Both the position numbers and the translations under genes were made by a program. Below are positions 21,194-28,570 of a stretch of DNA of 42,677 nucleotides, one piece after another. Below the pieces are notes generated by a model. It saw only the letters and a program-made list of their open reading frames with translations. It made no database searches and had not been told where the DNA came from. This DNA comes from a virus, in IMG/VR virus record IMGVR_UViG_3300043446_001004, positions 1-42,677 of that record; one strand, 5' to 3'. The stretch's first letter is position 1. The number at the start of each line of letters is the position of its first letter.

Positions 21194-21726
21194 TGTCTGA
21201 TACACTATTGCTCAATATAGACCACACGCCCATCAGCCTGTTGCCTCTGAGCGTTATCGACTGGCAACATGCTATTAAGCTGATGTGGTTGGACAAAATT
21301 GTCGTTCTGGAAACTTACGACAACTGGACCGTGCGTTCCGAAAAGCTGGCGATTGAAGTGCCCGCTGTTTGTATCACGAAAGAGTATTTTCACTATAACA
21401 AGGTTATCAAGCTGAGTCGTCACAACCTCTACCTTCGTGACCTTTACCAGTGTCAATACTGTGCTGATACATTCGACACCGCTGACCTTACTGTGGACCA
21501 TGTGGTTCCCCGCGCCAGCGGTGGAAAGACCACTTGGGAAAACGTGGTCACGGCCTGTCGCCCATGTAACAGTAAAAAGGCTGACAAGTTTGGTAAGCCG
21601 TTGCGTAAGCCTGTTCGTCCAGAGTATTACAGCCTGGCGAAGAAGTTGCAGACAACTCATTTCAAACCACGTCATCCCAGCTGGGAAAAGTACTTGAGTT
21701 TCTATCAGGCTAAACAAGCCAGATAG
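21193..21726 (+). CDS. HNH endonuclease
   Basis: A 177-residue protein with CQYC and CRPCNSKK zinc-binding pairs and the HNH core LTVDHVVPRASGG...TWENVVTAC. The N-terminal part (LLLNIDHTPISLLPLSVIDW) is typical of the bacterial/phage HNH family of this size. ATG 21193 is preferred because conserved-looking sequence begins there; ATG 21175 is an alternative, and neither has a Shine-Dalgarno. It is divergent from terminase, only 33 bp away. Such proteins can be homing nucleases or, next to terminases, packaging-associated nickases. It stops 1 bp before the convergent gene at 21728. Confidence 0.88.
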   Translation: MSDTLLLNIDHTPISLLPLSVIDWQHAIKLMWLDKIVVLETYDNWTVRSEKLAIEVPAVCITKEYFHYNKVIKLSRHNLYLRDLYQCQYCADTFDTADLTVDHVVPRASGGKTTWENVVTACRPCNSKKADKFGKPLRKPVRPEYYSLAKKLQTTHFKPRHPSWEKYLSFYQAKQAR

Positions 21727-21727
21727 A

Positions 21728-22054
21728 TCACTGACCCTTGACTGGCTTTTCGCCAGTGAGATACGGTTTGCTAAACCACAGTTGGAACCAGGCATCCGTG
21801 CCTGGTTTAATGTTGTGTTCTTTTTCCATCGCTCGTTTCTCTTGGGCTGTGTAACTGGGGTTACTGCCCAAGGGACTCATCACGCCTGTGCCAGTATCAC
21901 TGTTGGGCACATTGCCTTCGGTTAATCCAGGCAATGTGGGTATGCCTGCGAGCTTTTTAATTTCTGCTAGATCCGATGGATCCATGTGTGCATCTGGGTC
22001 GCCAGATTCGCCTTGAGGTACAAAATGTTCACTGGTAATACGGTACTGCTTCAT
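21728..22054 (-). CDS. Hypothetical structural-region protein, 108 residues
   Basis: Begins MKQYRITSEHFVPQG and contains NVPNSDTGTGVMSP, then KPGTDAWFQLWFSKPYLTGEKPVKG at the C-terminus. The phrase PNSDTG is echoed by PNTDTGPN in the next gene upstream (22054-22422), suggesting shared ancestry or binding partner. The start overlaps the upstream stop as TAATG. It is the last gene of the head/tail operon on this strand, presumably late. The function is unknown. Confidence 0.75.
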   Translation of the reverse strand: MKQYRITSEHFVPQGESGDPDAHMDPSDLAEIKKLAGIPTLPGLTEGNVPNSDTGTGVMSPLGSNPSYTAQEKRAMEKEHNIKPGTDAWFQLWFSKPYLTGEKPVKGQ

Positions 22055-22422
22055 TAAACACCGTATTGATTTTTCTTACGACCAGGTACTGGGCTGGTCT
22101 TGTTAACTGAGTCATGCTCTTTACTGCCACGACTGGTCAGTTGTTTGCTGGTATATCCCAGCTTTTTGTGTGCCGCATTGATGATAGCTTCATCATGATC
22201 AGTGTAACAGATTGTGACCATGTCATCATGCGCTGGACCATCCCTAGTCATACCGTCCAGGTTGTCCGTGGCACCAGCCATGGCAACACCCAAACGATAT
22301 TTGTGATAGGGATTGTTTGGACCAGTATCAGTGTTGGGCACGCCTGAACGTCTAGCACCAGGGATCGCATCTTTGTGATCCTGTTTTAGGTCCATCTGTT
22401 CCATAATTTCACGGAATCTCAT
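22054..22422 (-). CDS. Hypothetical protein, paralogue of its neighbour
   Basis: A 122-residue protein sharing three segments with the gene at 22423-22788: start MRFREIMEQ versus MRAREFVTE, KYRLGVAMAGA versus NYRFGIALAGA, and end SPVPGRKKNQYGV versus SPTPARKKNKYGV. The basic tail GRKKNQYG could bind nucleic acid or a partner protein. The upstream stop (GGAGTTTAA) provides the ribosome site. The location among packaging genes suggests a late or virion role; the family is not recognised. Confidence 0.75.
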   Translation of the reverse strand: MRFREIMEQMDLKQDHKDAIPGARRSGVPNTDTGPNNPYHKYRLGVAMAGATDNLDGMTRDGPAHDDMVTICYTDHDEAIINAAHKKLGYTSKQLTSRGSKEHDSVNKTSPVPGRKKNQYGV

Positions 22423-22788
22423 TTAAACTCCGTACTTGTTTTTCTTACGTGCAGGCGTTGGGCTGGCTTTATTAGTGCCTGGTGCTTCCAGACTCTTTTT
22501 ACCTGACCACTTGTTGGGTGATCCGGCACCCACTTGCTTGGCAGCATAATTGATCATGTCCATTTCTTCTGGAGTGTAGGTGGTCAACAAAGGATCACCA
22601 CCAATCCAGGGCTCAGCGGCCATGGGGAAATTTGGTGCGCCAGCTAGAGCGATACCGAATCGATAGTTCATGTATGCACTACCAGTACTGCTGTTCATTG
22701 TGGGGAATGTACTGGCATTCTGCAATGCAGCCTGGTGGGTAGGGTCAATTTTCTGAACGTCTTCAGTAACGAATTCTCTAGCTCGCAT
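22423..22788 (-). CDS. Hypothetical protein, paralogue of its neighbour
   Basis: A 121-residue protein. I start at ATG 22788 (MRAREFVTED) because similarity to the paralogue begins exactly there; the longer frame from 22872 would overlap the previous gene. It contains NYRFGIALAGAP, a helix with EEMDMINYAAKQVG, and the conserved basic end SPTPARKKNKYGV. It lies 4 bp after the gene at 22793. Tandem duplication is the simplest explanation for the pair. Confidence 0.75.
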   Translation of the reverse strand: MRAREFVTEDVQKIDPTHQAALQNASTFPTMNSSTGSAYMNYRFGIALAGAPNFPMAAEPWIGGDPLLTTYTPEEMDMINYAAKQVGAGSPNKWSGKKSLEAPGTNKASPTPARKKNKYGV

Positions 22789-22792
22789 GTTA

Positions 22793-23770
22793 TTATACCT
22801 TACGCTTGATGCCTTCGTACTGTTGCCACAGACGTGACTCAGCTTCAGACATGGCCATGGGATTGTCACCACCCTTGTAGTTGTGCTTGTACATCTGCTT
22901 GGGTTTGTTTAGATCTCCACCTTGGTTGTTAATAGTGTTGGTATCAGTGTATTCAGGTGCTGGAGAATTGGCCATAGGCTCTTGTGCTTCTTCCATGTCG
23001 CCTTCTTCCTGGTCCATTGGAACCACTGTCACGCTATGGTGTTCAGCTTCTTCGTGGCCAGGTTGACCTTCACCAGCTGGTCCGCCAATGCCTGCCATCT
23101 TTAGCATTTGCATTAGTTCTTCAGCCGCTTCACCGTCAGCAGTGATGGTAACACTCTTGGTACCGCGACGTGTGTCGTGGCTGGTGCTGATGTTCATACC
23201 ACCTTCTTGTTCTTCTTGGCCACCCATCATGCTACCGCCTAGTGGACTTTCATTACCACCCCAGCACTCATCAACTTTCTCTTTGTCTTTGATTGCTTTT
23301 TTCATGGGCTCTTTTTTGTCGCCATCTTTGTCCATGTCTAGGAAGTCAGGCTTGGCTTCATCTAGACCAGCAGCTTTGCGATGTGAACCGTGAACTTCAT
23401 CCTTTTCAGACTCAATCTCACCGTCACCATCATAATCTTTTTTAGCTTTCTTTTCAGATTCACGAACTGATTGTCCGCTTAGACGACGCATTTCTGCGAT
23501 CAGGTCTTCTTCAGCAACCACTTCGATGACTTCTTCACCTTCTTTAATTTCAGGTGCATCGTCAACTACACGAGCGCTAACAGCCTTAAATTTAGGATTG
23601 TTAGTAGCATTGCGCTTGGCTTGTTCTTCACTGCTAGCTTTAACACGGACATTCTTGGTCGTGCCGTCAGCACCTTCCAGTTTCACAGAATACAGTTGTT
23701 GTGCTTCAGTTACTACTGACTCTCTGCCTTCCAATGCGGCAAAAATGTCTAAAATTTTATACATACTCAT
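22793..23770 (-). CDS. Very acidic protein with EF-hand-like loops
   Basis: A 325-residue protein. After a short beta domain (LYSVKLEGADGTTKNVRV) it becomes highly acidic, Gly- and Met-rich and largely unstructured. DYDGDGEIESEKDE and DMDKDGDKKEP match calcium-binding EF-hand loops. A small alpha/beta segment (TSHDTRRGTKSVTITADGEAAEELMQMLKMAGI) sits in the middle. Acidic, low-complexity proteins in this genome region often serve as prohead scaffolds or DNA mimics, but I see no decisive signature. ATG 23770 overlaps the upstream stop as ATGA. Confidence 0.75.
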   Translation of the reverse strand: MSMYKILDIFAALEGRESVVTEAQQLYSVKLEGADGTTKNVRVKASSEEQAKRNATNNPKFKAVSARVVDDAPEIKEGEEVIEVVAEEDLIAEMRRLSGQSVRESEKKAKKDYDGDGEIESEKDEVHGSHRKAAGLDEAKPDFLDMDKDGDKKEPMKKAIKDKEKVDECWGGNESPLGGSMMGGQEEQEGGMNISTSHDTRRGTKSVTITADGEAAEELMQMLKMAGIGGPAGEGQPGHEEAEHHSVTVVPMDQEEGDMEEAQEPMANSPAPEYTDTNTINNQGGDLNKPKQMYKHNYKGGDNPMAMSEAESRLWQQYEGIKRKV

Positions 23771-24342
23771 TTGGCTTTTCCTTTAGGGGGTAATTTGGTT
23801 TTGTTTGTACCTAGGGTACTGGTATTGCCTTGAGGTAAGTCGTTGGTCGTTTTGCCTGTTGCATCACTCTTGGCTGCGAATTCGTATTTGATTGATTCTA
23901 GATCTTTAAGCATTTCCAACTGGCTATCTGTACGAGCAGACTTGGCGTCCACATCCTCCAGATCCTGTGTTAGTAAGCTCTTGCCAGTCTTTTCCAAGTT
24001 GACTGGGATCGAGTTGCTGTCCATAATTGCTGTGCGAACGATAAAGTTAGCACGGTCAATTCCAGCACGCTCGTGGATTAGGGTGGCCAGTTGCTCAGTG
24101 GTGCATGGGTATGACATCACAGCATCTAGCACATAAACTTCAATTGGGCCATGCTCTGGAAAATCCACTGGGTAGTCCTGCATGGGCAACTTGGTTGCTT
24201 TGGACAGTTTGTCTACACCGTAGGCTTCAATAGCATTCTGAATGCCTTCAAGCACTTCCTTGGTGGGTTCCATAGCCAAGCGAATTTTAAAAGGCCAGCT
24301 TTTTTCGCTTTCTAATAGATATTTGGTGAACGATTTCTTCAT
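23767..24342 (-). CDS. Phage structural-region protein, 191 residues
   Basis: Begins MKKSFTKYLLESEKSWPFKIR, then an alpha/beta domain (about 15-110) with KEVLEGIQNAIEAYGVDKLS, PIEVYVLDAVMSYPCT and GIDRANFIVRT, followed by a charged helical tail ending LPPKGKAK. This N-terminal pattern recurs in marine myophages and podophages near capsid or scaffold genes, from memory. It has its own GATAAATA late promoter at 24362-24369. A capsid-assembly role is plausible but unproven. Confidence 0.7.
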   Translation of the reverse strand: MKKSFTKYLLESEKSWPFKIRLAMEPTKEVLEGIQNAIEAYGVDKLSKATKLPMQDYPVDFPEHGPIEVYVLDAVMSYPCTTEQLATLIHERAGIDRANFIVRTAIMDSNSIPVNLEKTGKSLLTQDLEDVDAKSARTDSQLEMLKDLESIKYEFAAKSDATGKTTNDLPQGNTSTLGTNKTKLPPKGKAK

Positions 24343-24360
24343 GATAGGTACCTGTATGTT

Positions 24361-24861
24361 TTATTTATCAGAGTTTGTTTTATTTTGTTCCAGAATCTGC
24401 TTGAGCAGATCCTCACGTTTCAGCACGATTCCATCGCCATCAATGGGTGATTCACCAGATGCTTTGTTAGCGGCTGCTTCAGCCTGCTGATCCAGACGCA
24501 TCTTTTTCAGTTGCAAATCCACCATTCTCAGCTTCTTGTCCAGTTTGGCCTGCTTGGCAGTCACAGCATGTCCCAGTAACTGACTGGCAGTCTGGAAGAT
24601 CACGCCGCTGAATCTGGGCTCTACATTCATACCCAGATCCATGAGATCTTGAAACTTGTCTTTGGCTAGCGTGGCCAACTCGTCCAGCTCGTTATCAGCT
24701 TCCACATCCAGGTCAGTTATACCAGGCAGTGCTCGGTCAATTTTGTCTGCCGCATTGCTGGCAGCTTCAATTATCTCTCGGTTGTCAGCAATAATTGATA
24801 TCGTTTGTGCGTTTTCTTCCGTGTCAGGAAGTTGAAACAATTCCTCTAGCTTTTTTGTCAT
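24361..24861 (-). CDS. 16: Probable terminase small subunit gp16
   Basis: A 166-residue protein, close to T4 gp16 (164). Acidic N-terminus MTKKLEELFQLPDTEEN, a central long helical region (about 75-130: GVIFQTASQLLGHAVTAKQ, KLDKKLRMVDLQLKKMRLDQ) suited to ring oligomerisation, and a flexible tail ending LEQNKTNSDK. T4 gp16 has the same three-part layout and forms rings that regulate gp17. It lies beside gp4 and in the same late block as gp17. Confidence 0.7.
   Translation of the reverse strand: MTKKLEELFQLPDTEENAQTISIIADNREIIEAASNAADKIDRALPGITDLDVEADNELDELATLAKDKFQDLMDLGMNVEPRFSGVIFQTASQLLGHAVTAKQAKLDKKLRMVDLQLKKMRLDQQAEAAANKASGESPIDGDGIVLKREDLLKQILEQNKTNSDK
24362..24369 (-). promoter_or_regulatory. 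T4-type late promoter (GATAAATA)
   Basis: Minus strand octamer 19 nt before ATG 24342, overlapping the stop region of the small terminase gene. Confidence 0.55.
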
Positions 24862-24872
24862 TGATCATAATC

Positions 24873-25310
24873 CTATTTTTTGCGCCCAGTGTTTACAAAA
24901 ATGTCTTTTTCGGTAATCACTCTGAATTTCAGGCCCTGTGCTTTGCACCAGGCATTGGCCGCTTGCCACTTAGCCATATTTACGGCTACCATGGACTTGT
25001 CTCGAATACTTCGAGCTGACTCGAAACTGGTTTCTTTTGTGGGTTTGATTTCCACAACCTCAGCGTGTTGGCGGTTGTTCTTGTCGTTATAGACAATTAG
25101 GAAATCAGGCACGTAAATGGTCTTTTTACCAGTTAGTGGATTGACGTAGGGAATTCTGATGGCCTCGCTGGCCCATTGTGCTACTGCTGGATTGTTGTCG
25201 CAAAACTGGCAAAACACCAGTTCCCAACTGCTTCGATATGTAGGAAAGTTTGCCCCTATGTACTTGGCGAGGTTTTTGACTTGATATTGACCTCTTGCAT
25301 ATACACTCAT
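24873..25310 (-). CDS. 4: Head completion nuclease gp4
   Basis: A 145-residue protein matching T4 gp4 (about 150). It has YRSSWELVFCQFCD, the strand YVPDFLIVY, then EVVEIKPTKE, which together form the PD-(D/E)xK-like core seen in TnsA-type endonucleases, and a helix with MAKWQAANAWCKAQG. It stabilises packaged heads before tail joining. ATG 25310 overlaps the upstream stop (ATGA). Confidence 0.8.
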   Translation of the reverse strand: MSVYARGQYQVKNLAKYIGANFPTYRSSWELVFCQFCDNNPAVAQWASEAIRIPYVNPLTGKKTIYVPDFLIVYNDKNNRQHAEVVEIKPTKETSFESARSIRDKSMVAVNMAKWQAANAWCKAQGLKFRVITEKDIFVNTGRKK

Positions 25311-25672
25311 GGCTTCACAGTACGTGCTACAAATTTGTTAGTGGTTGGCTGATTGGTTACACCCAGCATACTGGTAGGCACACGGGTGGAATTCAATATA
25401 AGAGCTAGATAGGTGTCCACTTCAAAATCCTGATAGCGATTTAAACTGTCTAATATTTCGTTAATGTTTAGGTTTTGAATTTTGGCAGTGTTAATTAATG
25501 CCGTTGCCATCACTCGTGCAGTGCTGGCGTCACCGTTGTTGCGTTGTTCAAAGAAGCCCACCACCGCATCCCAGGTGCCCTGGTTAACAATGCCTTTGGG
25601 TATGGTGGCATTATCAAAATAATCTGACGTCTTGTTCTTGACGGTCATGGGTAAGTTTGTTGGTGCTACCAT
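25307..25672 (-). CDS. Hypothetical virion-region protein, 121 residues
   Basis: Begins MVAPTNLPMTVKNKTSDYFD and contains NQGTWDAVVGFFEQR, ARVMATALINTAKIQNLNI, DTYLALILNSTRVPTSMLG. It is helical and has the look of a conserved structural or baseplate-associated protein of marine T4-like phages. Overlaps both neighbours (TAATG with the 733-residue gene, ATGA with gp4), so expression is coupled. The exact role is not recognised. Confidence 0.75.
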   Translation of the reverse strand: MVAPTNLPMTVKNKTSDYFDNATIPKGIVNQGTWDAVVGFFEQRNNGDASTARVMATALINTAKIQNLNINEILDSLNRYQDFEVDTYLALILNSTRVPTSMLGVTNQPTTNKFVARTVKP

Positions 25673-27873
25673 TATATGTAATTAAAAATGTTACTGTAGT
25701 CATTATAACTGATAGAGAATCCAGGGGGCATCACATTAGGATTGCCACCGTTTCTGACTTTTTCCATCTGGCTGGCTGCTGATGCTGTCAGCTTATCTAT
25801 CTCTGACTTTTTACTATTTATTGCGTCAATCTGCCTTGTCCGTGAAGCAATACTTCTCTTGCTGGAATCAATATCGCTCTGTATGCCATCAATTTCTGAT
25901 TGTGGCAAGTTGTTTGCTTTTGCATCAGCCAACTCTTTTTCGTACTCAGCTAAATTACGTGTTGCACTTTCTTTAATTGCTGCCGCTTGTGATAAAATAT
26001 TGTTCAATTCATTGTTAGCATTGTTTAGAGATCCGATGCCAATCTCAAACTGTGCCAATGTGCCGTTTACTACTGACGAAGGGTAGGTGCCAGGTGGTGA
26101 TGGTTCTGGTGCAGATGTAGTTGGATTGACTGGTGCTTTGGTATTTGTGACCACTTGTGTAGATGTAACTTCCTGTTTGGCATCAATTGCACTTTGCTTG
26201 TCGGCAGCAGCCTGCAGGCTGGCTTGCGATGTAGTAAGTGCATCATCATGTATGGCTTTGACTTCAGTCTGTTGTAACACAGCGGCATTGTATGCTTGTT
26301 CGTTTTCAGGGCTTGGATCATTTGCAAAAGATTCGGCTGCTGATTCCACTGCCGCATCAGCTGACGCCAATTGAGCTTTGGCATTAGTTAATGAGCCCAA
26401 GTCTTTTTCTGACTGTGCTTGAAGGTCAGTTAATTCAGCAGTGTCTGCGGCGCTAACATCAGTTCTGCCAGATTCATTAATAAGGTCTTGTAAACGAGCC
26501 GATGCTTCTGAATGACGTGCTGTTATATCTAGCAATTCAGTTTGTGCGGCATCAAGAGAGTCTTTTGCCATTTGCAACGCATCAGCATTTTGATCTGATG
26601 GATCTTCATCTAATGCAGCCTGTGCATCATTAACTGCCGCTTGCGCTAGATCCACTTGAGCTTGAGCGGCCTGTAGCTGATTATCAAGATCGTCAACCTC
26701 TGCTTGCAATGTGGCAATGTCTTGAGTCTGTGTTTCTGTTGCTGATTCAGTACTTTGATCAGCATTCATAGTAGACGTGGCTTTACCAACTGGTGTGCCA
26801 TTAGTAGTCACGCCAGCCGCTGATCCGGCAAGAGTGGTAACTGAATCATCAACAGCAGACCCTTTAGTCAAGAAATCAGTAAGGCTGCTGCCTGTGGTAT
26901 TTGCAGTGCCAGGGAATATGAAACGGTTTACTGGACTGGATTTATTACGCAGTTGGTCTTTAAGCACTGAGTTCAGTTCGCCCTTGATCATGCCTTTGAT
27001 ATCAGCGCCCTTCATACTGGACACAGTACGTGCCAATTTGAACAATCCAGTACCAAAATTGTTTTTGCTAAAGTCGTTGGAAATTTCACTGGCAGACTCT
27101 AGTACACCGCCTGGGCCCAATATACTACGTGTACCACCACCAGCTGGTGTTAATGGGCTAGGACTCTTGTCATAATGTGCATTAGCGAATCCGCTGACTG
27201 TGTTTTCTGATACGTTGCCATTGAACAGTTTGAAGCTTTCATAACCAATACGCATGGTGATCTGAACTGTTTCACTACTGCTATACGATTGTTCACCACC
27301 CTGGAATGATTCAATAAACGGATTGATCAACAACCACTCGGTATATTTCTTTTGTTGTAACTGATAGATACTGATACCAAACAGATAGGGGTCTTGCCCT
27401 TTGGGACTGTAACCCCAACTGTTTTCAGTTCTCTCGCCATACTTGCTCTTGCGGTCAACAAATGCACCCAGTTGGGCATTATCACTGTCACGGTAGTAGT
27501 ATGAGTAATAGTCAAACCAGAACTTCTTGACCAGGTCAGCACTGTCGTCATGGAACGTCAGTGTGATAGGTTCGTATTTGATCTTGCTCTGGTAAATGTT
27601 GGGACGATTGTAGTTGTTCAGTGTCTTGGTATCGACAGTGAAATTGGGAAGACTTACACTTTTAACCAACAGACTCAACTCTGTGTTTAGAGTTGGGTCT
27701 GGATTATTTTGCAGTGCTTTGGGATTAACATAGAAATAAACATGGAACAAATGTCCATATTTGGGTGCTAGACGATAACTGTCTGCGACAAAAGTCGCGC
27801 TGGCATGTTGCCAATCGTGTATACTATCACCCGTGGCAATTTCTTTAAAAAAGGTTTCAACGAAGTTTGCCAC
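25672..27873 (-). CDS. Tail-tube-like protein with long coiled-coil extension
   Basis: A 733-residue protein. Residues 1-245 resemble tail tube/baseplate tube-initiator proteins (gp19, gp48, gp54): LLVKSVSLPNFTVDT, IKYEPITLTFHDDSADLVKKFWFDYY and QITMRIGYESFKLF. About 385-590 is an Ala/Gln/Asp-rich coiled coil (LQAEVDDLDNQLQAAQAQVD and similar), then a Pro-rich hinge and a second coiled coil near 615-710. T4 gp54 has about 320 residues and no such extension. It directly follows gp19. A baseplate-tube junction protein that also has a tape-measure-like role is possible (inference). Confidence 0.75.
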   Translation of the reverse strand: MANFVETFFKEIATGDSIHDWQHASATFVADSYRLAPKYGHLFHVYFYVNPKALQNNPDPTLNTELSLLVKSVSLPNFTVDTKTLNNYNRPNIYQSKIKYEPITLTFHDDSADLVKKFWFDYYSYYYRDSDNAQLGAFVDRKSKYGERTENSWGYSPKGQDPYLFGISIYQLQQKKYTEWLLINPFIESFQGGEQSYSSSETVQITMRIGYESFKLFNGNVSENTVSGFANAHYDKSPSPLTPAGGGTRSILGPGGVLESASEISNDFSKNNFGTGLFKLARTVSSMKGADIKGMIKGELNSVLKDQLRNKSSPVNRFIFPGTANTTGSSLTDFLTKGSAVDDSVTTLAGSAAGVTTNGTPVGKATSTMNADQSTESATETQTQDIATLQAEVDDLDNQLQAAQAQVDLAQAAVNDAQAALDEDPSDQNADALQMAKDSLDAAQTELLDITARHSEASARLQDLINESGRTDVSAADTAELTDLQAQSEKDLGSLTNAKAQLASADAAVESAAESFANDPSPENEQAYNAAVLQQTEVKAIHDDALTTSQASLQAAADKQSAIDAKQEVTSTQVVTNTKAPVNPTTSAPEPSPPGTYPSSVVNGTLAQFEIGIGSLNNANNELNNILSQAAAIKESATRNLAEYEKELADAKANNLPQSEIDGIQSDIDSSKRSIASRTRQIDAINSKKSEIDKLTASAASQMEKVRNGGNPNVMPPGFSISYNDYSNIFNYI

Positions 27874-27883
27874 GGTTTACCTA

Positions 27884-28501
27884 TTAACCAGTGATAGTAC
27901 TGCCGATTGTTCTTCCTACTAGTGTGCCCAAGCCAGTTCCGCTTGGAGTTTGTAGTGCATTGTCAAAGCGCAGTGTTAGAGCAATGGTAACTGGCTCGTT
28001 TGTGCCGTAGTTAACATCACCGTAGTCTGCTGCCTGAAGCATACAACCGTACATTTCCCATGTTTCTAGAACGTTGGGAGTATTTGCTCCGTTACCACCG
28101 TCCAGGATTTCCAAACGTGTGATAAATTTGTAATCAATACCTGAGCTAGCAGAACTTTGTTCCATGAAGTCGAATTGCTTCTGTAACTGTTCACCAACCA
28201 GCTTGCTTACGTTACCAACTGCGTCATCACGCAGAGTACATGTAACAGTTTCCCAGGTGTATTTGCCAGCTAGGTAAACTTTACTGTTGTAGATTGGGAT
28301 TTCAATTTCTTCAAAACTAACTGAAGGACGCTTGAAGTCCATAACTTGTTTTGTAAGTTCAGTCTTTGGCTGACTTACACCGAAACCCTCAAAGCTCACT
28401 CTAAAGCGATATTTGAGTTTTGGCATCAACAGACCCTGTGTGCTAGAACTCTGATCGCTAGCTAGGGGTACTGTGAATCTTGTTAAACTTGCAACTGCCA
28501 T
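27884..28501 (-). CDS. 19: Tail tube protein gp19
   Basis: A 205-residue protein. LKYRFRVSFEGFG, QVMDFKRPSVSFEEIEIPIYNS, VTCTLRDDAVGNVSKLV and WEMYGCMLQAADYGDVNYG follow the T4 gp19 pattern, including the beta-hairpin that stacks tube rings. T4 gp19 is 163 residues; this one has a longer, Gly-rich C-terminus. It has its own late promoter and lies between sheath and a second tube-like protein. Confidence 0.92.
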   Translation of the reverse strand: MAVASLTRFTVPLASDQSSSTQGLLMPKLKYRFRVSFEGFGVSQPKTELTKQVMDFKRPSVSFEEIEIPIYNSKVYLAGKYTWETVTCTLRDDAVGNVSKLVGEQLQKQFDFMEQSSASSGIDYKFITRLEILDGGNGANTPNVLETWEMYGCMLQAADYGDVNYGTNEPVTIALTLRFDNALQTPSGTGLGTLVGRTIGSTITG

Positions 28502-28522
28502 TTTGTATGCTCCTATATATGG

Positions 28523-28530
28523 TATTTATG
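28523..28530 (-). promoter_or_regulatory. T4-type late promoter (CATAAATA), tail tube
   Basis: Minus strand octamer 21 nt before ATG 28501, with AGGAGC as ribosome site. It immediately follows a long hairpin. Confidence 0.65.
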
Positions 28531-28532
28531 CC

Positions 28533-28560
28533 AACCTGGCCATGTTTCCATAGCCAGGTT
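28533..28560. terminator. 12-bp hairpin with GAAA loop between sheath and tube genes
   Basis: AACCTGGC (28533-28540) pairs with GCCAGGTT (28553-28560); in the minus-strand RNA four more pairs (UAUG/CAUG, one G-U) close a GAAA tetraloop. There is no U-run on the minus side, so it may protect the sheath mRNA 3' end as well as terminate. Confidence 0.7.
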
Positions 28561-28570
28561 TTTCACTACC

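Noticed and set aside
21205-21795. 196-codon minus-strand frame opposite the HNH gene
   Set aside because: The plus-strand frame has clear HNH and zinc motifs; the antisense frame has none.
25812-25822. AATAAATA on the minus strand
   Set aside because: Inside the coiled-coil coding region of the 733-residue protein, with no gene start nearby.
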